Assembly (NCBI GenBank): GCA_945877525.1
Contig: CAMDVP010000163.1
Coordinates: 1-6,797 of the forward strand
Length of the DNA stretch: 6,797 nt
Reading direction: 5' to 3'
Origin: an uncultured Clostridia bacterium
GTDB lineage: Bacteria; Bacillota; Clostridia; Christensenellales; Aristaeellaceae
In this document: piece by piece, positions 1 to 5,869 of the stretch
Layout of the letters: each line of letters begins with the position of its first letter
How positions within the stretch are numbered: position 1 is the first letter of the stretch
Notes under the pieces: model-generated
What the model was told of the DNA's origin: nothing
Database searches by the model: none
The model's input: the letters and a program-made list of their open reading frames with translations, nothing else
Made by a program: the position numbers and the translations under genes

Positions 1-1549
1 AGGGGGAAGGACGATAGCTCCAGCTTCGACCCATATCACAGGAAATGCTCATGGGCATTTTTCCATCCATTAGCTGACGACCACAGCGGCTTTCCGAACG
101 CCCAAGAGCCATCAGCCTGCCATCTTTTAGCTGGATCACTGCGCCGTGTACACCTGCGATCCATCCTGCTGTGCCATGTTCGGTAAGGAAGTTCTCGCTG
201 TTTTTCCCATAAGTGGTTTGTTCCTCGAACGAGTCCAGCTGCTCATTGCTGCGAAACAGCACAGTGCCCTGTATGCGATTTTTCATATCGTACTGATCGG
301 CAGGTACAAGAATGCGGCCTTCATGATCGACCGTTGGCGCGCAAATGGGCTTGTTGGTCGAATACACAGGGTTTAGATAACGCTCGGGACTCCAGGTTAC
401 ACCATGATCCGTGCTGGTACGGAAGATGGAAACCAGGTTGAATTCCGTACCGCTGGCGGCAATGCCGTTAAAATGGTAGAGCGTACCGTTGGGATGCTGC
501 AGAAGCGCAGTGGAACTCATGTTACGGTCGGGTATTTTGTAAAATTCATCCGCAGGATCCCATTCTTCCGCGCCGTAGCGCAAACGGGCTGCTAAAACCG
601 TCAACTCGCGCCCGCATTCCTTTCGTGCAGAAAACCAGGCGGCAAGCAAATCGCCATTGGACAGAACGGCGATTGTGGGCACATGGTTGTGTGGGTAGAA
701 CGGTCCCTCCTCCGGCTTATCGGATGGACGGACAAACACTAACGGTTTGCAGAGCAGCGGATCATTCTTCACCTGCCACTTCGGGATTGTGTGGTTGACA
801 TCTTTCTGCCATCGACGGACGCGATCCCTTGTGTTCACGTTGACGGGAACAGTATCGGTGCATACCAGACGAAAACCTGTGATACGGTTGCATGTTTGCG
901 GCAAAGCCGCCATACGGTTGGCGCTGCGCAGGTATTCAGCCTGGGTTTCCACACTGCCGCCGCGGGTAACGCGATATTTTCCCTGCCCAAGGCTGCAAGG
1001 GTTGTTCGGGCATTGGGCGGGGTAGGGCGCATACCAATCCAGGCACCATTCTTCCACCAAACCATGCATATCGTACAGTCCCCATGCATTGGGTTCGCCC
1101 TTGGCCACCGCCATATCGCAAATGGTTTCGTTAAAAAAATCCTCCTGTACAAAGGTGCCTCCAGGAAGCGTATCGCCAAAGGCAAAGGCGGTATGCGTGC
1201 CGGCACGGCAGGCATATTCCCATTCCGCCTCTGTGGGAAGACGGTAGAGCTTACCCTCCTTTTGCGTAAGCCATTGGGCAAATGCCTCGGCCTGCGCGTA
1301 ATTGACAAAGACGCAGGCATCGTGATCCCCGGCTGTTGTACCGTCTTTTCCGCGAAAGCGACGGTGCGAAGGGTCGAATTGCTCATATTGCAGGTTGGTG
1401 ACAGGGGTTTGCTGCATCAGAAATGCGCTCAGGGTTACAGCGTGGGGAGGCAGCTCATCCTGTTCAATGCCTCCTTCGCCCATCACGAAGCTACCGGCGG
1501 GGATGGACACAAAGCGCATACCCAGCGAGTTATTCCATGCGTCGTTCAT
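1..1549 (-). CDS. FGE/SUMF1-like domain fused to BNR (sialidase-like) propeller, 3' end cut by window edge
   Basis: One open frame runs from an ATG at 1549 to the left edge, giving 516 residues without a stop. Residues about 8-231 form a formylglycine-generating-enzyme-like (SUMF1, C-type-lectin-fold) domain: FVSIPAGSFVMG near the start, RLPTEAEWEYACRAG at 103-117, GLYDMHGLVEEW at 157-168, RVTRGGS at 193-199 and GFRLV at 225-229. After a linker, residues about 270-516 form the start of a BNR beta-propeller, with SNGDLLAAWFSARKE at 297-311 and two exact Asp boxes (S-x-D-x-G-x-x-W): STDHGVTW at 379-386 and SCDMGRSW at 503-510. There is no signal peptide or membrane segment, so it is probably cytosolic. 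The cysteine pair of true FGE is absent, and HVPTI (289-293) stands where sialidases have F/Y-R-I-P. Known: such domains occur in glycan-processing proteins. Inferred: it acts on the sugar imported by the upstream transporter. The substrate cannot be read. Domain calls are firm; activity is not. Confidence 0.88.
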   Translation of the reverse strand, partial: MNDAWNNSLGMRFVSIPAGSFVMGEGGIEQDELPPHAVTLSAFLMQQTPVTNLQYEQFDPSHRRFRGKDGTTAGDHDACVFVNYAQAEAFAQWLTQKEGKLYRLPTEAEWEYACRAGTHTAFAFGDTLPGGTFVQEDFFNETICDMAVAKGEPNAWGLYDMHGLVEEWCLDWYAPYPAQCPNNPCSLGQGKYRVTRGGSVETQAEYLRSANRMAALPQTCNRITGFRLVCTDTVPVNVNTRDRVRRWQKDVNHTIPKWQVKNDPLLCKPLVFVRPSDKPEEGPFYPHNHVPTIAVLSNGDLLAAWFSARKECGRELTVLAARLRYGAEEWDPADEFYKIPDRNMSSTALLQHPNGTLYHFNGIAASGTEFNLVSIFRTSTDHGVTWSPERYLNPVYSTNKPICAPTVDHEGRILVPADQYDMKNRIQGTVLFRSNEQLDSFEEQTTYGKNSENFLTEHGTAGWIAGVHGAVIQLKDGRLMALGRSESRCGRQLMDGKMPMSISCDMGRSWSYRPSP

Positions 1550-1554
1550 GTGAA

Positions 1555-1559
1555 CCTCC
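1555..1559 (-). promoter_or_regulatory. Shine-Dalgarno site of the FGE-BNR fusion gene
   Basis: The minus strand reads GGAGG, five bases before the ATG at 1549. It supports this start and helps fix the reading frame of the fusion gene, whose end lies outside the window. Confidence 0.8.
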
Positions 1560-1560
1560 A

Positions 1561-1596
1561 GGAAAACAGGGGGGCGGATGCAGTTCCGCCCTCCTG
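1561..1596 (-). terminator. Stem-loop plus short U-tract between SBP2 and the fusion gene (leaky terminator or attenuator)
   Basis: On the minus strand, a stem of CAGG plus GGGCGGA pairs with TCCGCCC plus CCTG. That is 11 base pairs with one mismatch and a six-base loop, with arms at 1585-1596 and 1567-1578. It is followed directly by TTTTCC (1566-1561). It begins 11 bases after the SBP2 stop codon and ends just before the Shine-Dalgarno site of the next gene. The U-tract is short, so partial termination or 3' protection of the SBP2 message is more likely than full termination. This would give less of the fusion protein than of SBP2. The structure is seen in the sequence; its function is inferred. 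Confidence 0.6.
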
Positions 1597-1607
1597 CATA
1601 GATGTGC

Positions 1608-3164
1608 TTATTTGGTTAAAGAAGCCTGATAGGCGGTTTCAGCAGCGTTATAGATGTCTTCCATTTCCAGCGCGCCATTGTCCTTGAAGTACTGTACCAT
1701 ATCATCAAATGCCTCAATCGGCTGTATGCCCATGATGATCTGGTTGATGATGGTGTTGCCGTAGTCGGTCAACTCCTGCTTGATTTCAGTCAACCGTTCA
1801 CTCTGCTCTACAGTAAAGGGCGGATCTACCGGAACCGGAATAAACTTATCATCCTGTGCCTGATAGAAATCATACACGGCTTTCTGATTCCACCCATCCC
1901 CCAAAAAAGGATCATAAATGGTATAGAGCCACGAGGGAGCGAAGATATCGGTATTCAAGCCATAATCAGACTGGAGCTTATAGAACGCGTTATCGGCAGC
2001 GGTATACTTGTCGAGCGTAGCCTGCGTCCACTGCGGTTGACCGTTCTCATCATATTCAAAGCTGTCTCCTTCTACGCCCCAACCATAATTGATGGCCCCC
2101 TGCTCGCTGTATGCCCAGTTGAAGAACTTGACAATCAGCTCGGGGTCAGAAATCTGAGAGGAAATCGCATACATATTGAATTTGTGATCCCGAGCACGGT
2201 AGTTAACGGTTTCACCATACTGATTTTCAAGAAGAGGCACCATGGTGAAGTATGCAGTGGAATCAACGGCTGCAAGGCTCTTGTTGATGTCGGCTACGAA
2301 GGTGGGATTCTCATAGAAGAACATGACCTTGCCGGCAGAGCATTCCTCCTGCAGATTGGACAAGCTCTTCGTCAGATATTCGCTGTCCAGAATGCCCTTG
2401 GCATACAGGCGACTCATGGTCTCCAGAAAATCACGATACCGTGTTTCAATGCGGCCCAGGTGCCATTCGTTGTTTTCATCACGATACATGTTATAATCCG
2501 CGCCCAGGGAGCGGGTTACGCTCAGATAATCCACGCCAATAAGACGGTTCTGCCCGCGGGCGCTGTAAGGAATCATATCAGGATAGATTTCATGCAATTT
2601 CTCGAGCGTGGCTTCCAGTTCGCTCCAGGTAGCAGGCATGGGCAGATTGTTCTTTTCCAGCAGATCGCCACGGATCATGGGCGCCGTACCGGGCTGCTGG
2701 TTGGTATCGCGGCGTATAACGCCCAGGGTATAGATGCGGCCATTGATTTTCGTCCGGGCATAATCAGGGATGTTTTCAAAGTCACTGGCAATATTGGGAG
2801 CAAACTGAGCCACGAGGTCAGTCAAGTCCAGCAGGGCGCCGTCATCCACCATCTCCTGCAGCGGAACAAATGCGGTGTTGACATAGAAGATATCAGGCAA
2901 GTCATTGCTGGCATACAGGGCGCTCATTTTGGTCTTGTACTCGCCGCTGGGGATAATGATCGGCTCAAGGCGCACGCCGGTAATACGGGCGGCTTCATCC
3001 CATGCCGGCATGTTCTCGGTGATGGGCAAGGCTACATTTTCGGAAATTCCGAAGGTGAAGGTTACTTCCTCTTCGGTGAGTCGGGCGGACGCTTCCTCAC
3101 TTAGAGCGGGTACACAGGCGAGCATCAGCATCAGGGCAAGAACCAATGACAACGTACGTTTCAT
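1608..3164 (-). CDS. Extracellular solute-binding protein of an LplA/YtcQ-type sugar ABC importer (SBP2)
   Basis: This 518-residue protein is full length for LplA/YtcQ-type binding proteins, which capture oligosaccharides outside the membrane and hand them to the permease pair. A signal peptide spans about residues 1-22: MKRT, then a hydrophobic stretch, then PALSEE. Family features follow: W-DEAARITGV at 55-64, PSGEYKTKMSALYASNDLPDI at 72-92, DGALLDLTDLVAQFAPNI at 108-125, YAKGILDSEYL at 254-264 and AYSEQGAINYGWGVEGDSF at 351-369. MLAC at 14-17 could be a poor lipobox, but cleavage after S22 by signal peptidase I is also possible, so membrane anchoring is unclear. AGGAGGT at 3179-3173, eight bases before the ATG, supports the start. 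It sits 48 bases after the LplC-type permease gene. A second, divergent binding protein lies at the right end of the window. The ligand is not predictable. Confidence 0.93.
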   Translation of the reverse strand: MKRTLSLVLALMLMLACVPALSEEASARLTEEEVTFTFGISENVALPITENMPAWDEAARITGVRLEPIIIPSGEYKTKMSALYASNDLPDIFYVNTAFVPLQEMVDDGALLDLTDLVAQFAPNIASDFENIPDYARTKINGRIYTLGVIRRDTNQQPGTAPMIRGDLLEKNNLPMPATWSELEATLEKLHEIYPDMIPYSARGQNRLIGVDYLSVTRSLGADYNMYRDENNEWHLGRIETRYRDFLETMSRLYAKGILDSEYLTKSLSNLQEECSAGKVMFFYENPTFVADINKSLAAVDSTAYFTMVPLLENQYGETVNYRARDHKFNMYAISSQISDPELIVKFFNWAYSEQGAINYGWGVEGDSFEYDENGQPQWTQATLDKYTAADNAFYKLQSDYGLNTDIFAPSWLYTIYDPFLGDGWNQKAVYDFYQAQDDKFIPVPVDPPFTVEQSERLTEIKQELTDYGNTIINQIIMGIQPIEAFDDMVQYFKDNGALEMEDIYNAAETAYQASLTK

Positions 3165-3212
3165 GAATAGGTACCTCCTGTATTCGTTTAAATGGGTGAA
3201 CTGTATTGCTCA

Positions 3213-4118
3213 TTATCCCTTCAGCGAACCGATCATAACCCCCTTTTCAAAATATTTGCTGATAAAGGGATAAATGAATAGAATGGGAAGGGTAGCTACA
3301 ATAATGGCGCCATACTGGATAGAGCGCTGCGCTACGCCAAAGGCATCGCTACCCGTACTCAAATCCATGCTCAGGCTGGTCATTTCAGTCAGTCCACTCA
3401 GCACAAGGCTGCGCACATACAGCTGTATGGGATACATGTTCTTGTCTGTGAAGTACAGCATGGCATGCACATAGCCGTTCCAATGGGCGACGGCGTAGAA
3501 AAGCACCATCGTGGCAATAATCGGCTTGGAGAGCGGCAAAACAATTTTCAGAAGAACCTGCAGATCGTTTGCTCCATCAATGTAGGCGGATTCGCTCAAT
3601 TCTCCCGGTAACGACTGAAACGAGGTGCGCATGATGATCATGTTGAACACGTTAATGGCACCGGGCAGCACCACTGCCCAGTAGGTGTTAAGGAGCTTGA
3701 GCTGGTTTACCAGAAGATATGCGGGAATCATGCCGCCGCTAAAAAACATTGTGAAGGTGACCATGGCTGTAATGATCTTTCCACCGTAAAAATCCTGGCG
3801 TGACAAAGGATATGCGCACAAAATGGACATGTTGATGTTAATGGCGGTTCCGAGGATGGTGATAATTGCAGTGTTTTTATAGGTTCCGAGAAAGTAATCA
3901 TCCGTTAGAAACTGTTTATACACCTCCAGGTGAAAGCCAACGGGCAGAACAGATACTTTCCCCGTCATCACAGCGGTGGCATCACTAATGGAGACAATGA
4001 ACATATAGTATATCGGATAAAGAATGCCCACTATCACCAGTAGCATAATGACCGTGTTGATCATGTTGAAGATGGTGCTGCCTGTGGTTTCACGAATCTT
4101 TGTTGCTTTCGTTTTCAT
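3213..4118 (-). CDS. Sugar ABC transporter permease, LplC/YtcP type
   Basis: This 301-residue integral membrane protein is the second half of the permease heterodimer. About six membrane segments are visible, starting with the hydrophobic run around residues 20-43. The cytoplasmic EAA loop that contacts the ATPase spans about 176-199, with the core ESAYIDGANDLQ and then IVLPLSKP. HWNGYVHAM (212-220), the YPIQLYVRSLV stretch (229-239) and the C-terminal KYFEKGVMIGSLKG are all typical of LplC-like carbohydrate permeases. The ATG at 4118 is chosen over an in-frame GTG three codons earlier, because that GTG lies inside the Shine-Dalgarno sequence. The gene follows the LplB-type permease gene with only 12 bases between, so the two are probably co-translated and assemble together. 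No ATPase gene is visible; relatives use a shared MsmX-type ATPase. Confidence 0.95.
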   Translation of the reverse strand: MKTKATKIRETTGSTIFNMINTVIMLLVIVGILYPIYYMFIVSISDATAVMTGKVSVLPVGFHLEVYKQFLTDDYFLGTYKNTAIITILGTAININMSILCAYPLSRQDFYGGKIITAMVTFTMFFSGGMIPAYLLVNQLKLLNTYWAVVLPGAINVFNMIIMRTSFQSLPGELSESAYIDGANDLQVLLKIVLPLSKPIIATMVLFYAVAHWNGYVHAMLYFTDKNMYPIQLYVRSLVLSGLTEMTSLSMDLSTGSDAFGVAQRSIQYGAIIVATLPILFIYPFISKYFEKGVMIGSLKG

Positions 4119-4123
4119 GCTTA

Positions 4124-4132
4124 TCACCCTTT
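4124..4132 (-). promoter_or_regulatory. Shine-Dalgarno site overlapping the upstream stop codon
   Basis: The minus strand reads AAAGGGTGA, five bases before the ATG at 4118, and it shares its first bases with the TAA stop of the LplB-type gene. Ribosomes ending on the first permease would sit on this site, which favours coupled, equal synthesis of the two partners. It also rules out the in-frame GTG at 4127 as the start. Confidence 0.75.
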
Positions 4133-5063
4133 ACCACAGTCCGTTCTGTCCCATGCTTTTGCTGATGGCATTGGTAGAGCATAGCATGAACAGATTGATG
4201 ACGGAGCTGAACAGATCTATGGCCGCGGCATAGCTGTATTGCGAGCCCTCCAGGCCTCGGCGGTATACATATGTGGAAATGATGTCGCTTACTTCGTAGG
4301 TGGCAGGGTTCTGCATCAGAAGTACTTTATCAAAGGATATATTCATGATGCGCCCCATCTGCAAAATAAACATGGTCGTAATAGTCGGCAAAATCGACGG
4401 AAAGGTAATGTGACGCATTTGCTTGAGTCGCCCTGCACCATCCATCTTTGCGGCTTCGTATAGCTGCACATCCACACCGGAAAGCGCTGAAATATAGATG
4501 ATGGCGCTCCAACCCATGTTCTGCCATAATTCCGAAATGACATACAATGGTCGAAAACTGCCGCTTTGTAACATGAATGATGTTCGTTCACCTCCAAAGG
4601 CGGCGATGATATCATTGATCAGGCCGTCCTTGGAGCAAAACATGGTAAGCATCGATACAACGACTACCACGGAAATGAAGTGAGGCAAATAGCTTACATT
4701 CTGCACCAAATTCCTGAAATGTTTTCCCGGCAATTCATTCACGAACAGTGCGAACAGAATGGGCACCGGAAAAACAACCAGAATCTGCCAGAAACTCAGC
4801 AGGAGCGTGTTTTTCACAAGCACCCAGAAACCGGGGTCGGTCAGATACTTGGCAAAATGCTTAAGGCCAACCCAATCACTGCCGAAATACCCCTTGCGGA
4901 TTTTGAAATTCTCAAAAGCAATGATGAGGCCGTACATAGGCGTGTACTTGAAAATAATGAAATAGATCACCGGCAGCGCCACCAGCAGATAAAGGTAGCG
5001 ACAACGGTACAGTTCACGTTTCATATGGCTTTTCCGCTTGATGCTCTGCGCGCCTGTGTACAT
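4131..5063 (-). CDS. Sugar ABC transporter permease, LplB/YteP type
   Basis: This 310-residue protein with about six membrane segments is the first half of the permease heterodimer. The first segment covers roughly residues 23-40. It is followed by YTPMYGLIIAFENFKIRKG (40-58), the hallmark of LplB-like permeases. NVSYLPHFISVVVV lies at 122-135. The ATPase-contacting EAA loop is at about 203-226, with core EAAKMDGAGRLKQM, then ITFPSILP. The end, about 278-310, is another hydrophobic segment plus a short tail. The ATG at 5063 is preferred over Met14 (5024) because AAGGGGA lies seven bases upstream of the former and nothing comparable precedes the latter. The gene lies 77 bases after the unknown membrane protein and 12 before its partner permease. 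Family assignment is secure; the sugar carried is not known. Confidence 0.95.
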   Translation of the reverse strand: MYTGAQSIKRKSHMKRELYRCRYLYLLVALPVIYFIIFKYTPMYGLIIAFENFKIRKGYFGSDWVGLKHFAKYLTDPGFWVLVKNTLLLSFWQILVVFPVPILFALFVNELPGKHFRNLVQNVSYLPHFISVVVVVSMLTMFCSKDGLINDIIAAFGGERTSFMLQSGSFRPLYVISELWQNMGWSAIIYISALSGVDVQLYEAAKMDGAGRLKQMRHITFPSILPTITTMFILQMGRIMNISFDKVLLMQNPATYEVSDIISTYVYRRGLEGSQYSYAAAIDLFSSVINLFMLCSTNAISKSMGQNGLW

Positions 5064-5070
5064 GGCAGAT

Positions 5071-5077
5071 TCCCCTT
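5071..5077 (-). promoter_or_regulatory. Shine-Dalgarno site that decides the LplB-type start
   Basis: The minus strand reads AAGGGGA, seven bases before the ATG at 5063. The alternative start at 5024 has only a weak purine stretch upstream, so the longer protein with 13 extra N-terminal residues is favoured. Confidence 0.7.
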
Positions 5078-5110
5078 CTGTGTCAATTGGTTGTGGGCGT
5101 TTATTTCAAA

Positions 5111-5127
5111 GCATTCCTTTGGAACGC
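5111..5127 (-). other. Small stem-loop in the 77-base gap before the permease genes
   Basis: In the minus-strand RNA, GCGUUCC pairs with GGAAUGC across an AAA loop: seven pairs including one G-U, followed by UUUG. It starts 13 bases after the stop of the unknown membrane protein. It is too short and too poor in trailing U to call a terminator. It may be a minor pause or processing site, or chance. Confidence 0.3.
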
Positions 5128-5140
5128 GAGAAACCGTCTT

Positions 5141-5806
5141 CTATTTGCGAGTAATCGCGAGCCAGTCCTTTGCGCTTTGCAAGCAGGACTCCAGTTTGTC
5201 CGCTTCAGTATCTGTGAGAGAAAGAACGACTGCATAGGGTTTTGTGTCGAAATAAACATTCAGGCCATACCTTGTCGTATCATCCTGTATGTATTGATAG
5301 GAGAAAGAACAGGTGTATGTATCACACAGCATGCCAGTGGCGATGGGCTGTACCACACAAGCTTCAAAACCGTTCTCGAATAATTGCTGCGCCGCCGCAG
5401 CAGCAGTTTCGCATGTATGTGAGGAAATGGCTACATAGATCTGATCCACATCGGCTTCAGGATTATCTGCCAGGAAAAGAAAATCTGTTTCGTTATGATC
5501 ATTCAGGATGCCGCTGTCCCTACGGGTATACCCTGAAGGCGTGCTAACCCTGGCATAGGCGAAGTATCTGGGAGCTGCCTGCGTACCGTGGTTGACTATC
5601 AGGTCGTTCGCTTCAGCCTGCACAACGCCATCCTTGACAGACAGAGAACCGTCAAGATGGAAAGCATTCCAAATGACCTTATGGCCTACATTCAATGCCA
5701 CATAAGCTGTCGCCACGATCAGTGTCCATTTTAGAATATGCAGAAAGCGCTCATAGGCAGCTTCGGCACGCTGCCGTTTGCCTTTGGATGCATTCTTCAT
5801 CGCCAT
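5141..5806 (-). CDS. Single-pass membrane protein of unknown function within the transporter operon
   Basis: I do not recognise a family for this 221-residue protein. The N-terminus is basic (KNASKGKRQR, residues 4-13), followed by a helix and one hydrophobic segment at about 25-45. This predicts an N-in topology with residues about 46-221 outside the membrane. The outer part is rich in mixed beta-like stretches and has five cysteines (132, 150, 161, 166, 208) that could form disulfides. There is also an alanine-rich helix (TAAAAAQQLFENGF, 134-147). It is not like the multi-pass DUF624/YesL proteins often found beside such transporters. ATG codons at 5806 and 5800 are both possible; an AAGG-CAGGA purine stretch lies upstream of both. 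It sits 63 bases after SBP1 and 77 before the LplB-type gene, so it is probably co-expressed with them. A role next to the transporter is inference only. Confidence 0.8.
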   Translation of the reverse strand: MAMKNASKGKRQRAEAAYERFLHILKWTLIVATAYVALNVGHKVIWNAFHLDGSLSVKDGVVQAEANDLIVNHGTQAAPRYFAYARVSTPSGYTRRDSGILNDHNETDFLFLADNPEADVDQIYVAISSHTCETAAAAAQQLFENGFEACVVQPIATGMLCDTYTCSFSYQYIQDDTTRYGLNVYFDTKPYAVVLSLTDTEADKLESCLQSAKDWLAITRK

Positions 5807-5832
5807 TTATCCTGCCTTGTTCTCAGATTGGA

Positions 5833-5861
5833 CAGGGCGCCCCGGATGCCAGGGCGCCCTG
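5833..5861 (-). other. Strong GC-rich stem-loop just after the SBP1 gene
   Basis: The minus strand holds CAGGGCGCCC at 5861-5852 pairing with its complement at 5842-5833. These are ten perfect base pairs, all but one G-C, around a nine-base loop. It starts eight bases after the SBP1 stop codon. The following minus-strand sequence (TCCAATCTGAG) has no T-run, so it does not look like a normal intrinsic terminator. In sugar ABC operons, hairpins after the binding-protein gene can protect the upstream message from 3' decay and make the binding protein more abundant than the permeases. That role is inferred here. Confidence 0.65.
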
Positions 5862-5869
5862 AAGGCCGA

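Noticed and set aside
1..740. Naming the propeller as a nanH-type sialidase
   Set aside because: Asp boxes are structural and shared by many families. The F/Y-R-I-P motif is absent and the C-terminal catalytic residues lie outside the window.
835..1386. Minus-strand frame of 183 codons
   Set aside because: It is an out-of-phase reading of the FGE-like region. The correct phase gives RLPTEAEWEYACRAG, RGGS and GFRLV; this one gives Pro/Arg-rich sequence without motifs.
862..1549. Diversity-generating retroelement target (FGE/C-type-lectin fold proteins are common targets)
   Set aside because: The fold sits at the N-terminus and is followed by a propeller rather than ending in a variable region. 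No reverse transcriptase or template repeat is in the window.
791..1687. Plus-strand frame of 298 codons
   Set aside because: It is antisense to the FGE-BNR fusion and the end of SBP2. The minus-strand frame has clear domain motifs; this one has none.
2037..3104. Long plus-strand frame (355 codons) opposite SBP2
   Set aside because: It lies wholly antisense to a well-supported solute-binding-protein gene, has no recognisable motifs and its composition follows from the opposite strand.
4343..4615. Overlapping minus- and plus-strand short frames inside the LplB-type gene
   Set aside because: The permease frame carries the EAA loop and membrane segments, so the others are shadows.
5058..5086. 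TTGACA on the minus strand at 5086-5081 as a -35 box before the permease genes
   Set aside because: At 16-18 bases downstream there is no TATAAT-like hexamer, and the position overlaps the start codon. No usable promoter is visible.
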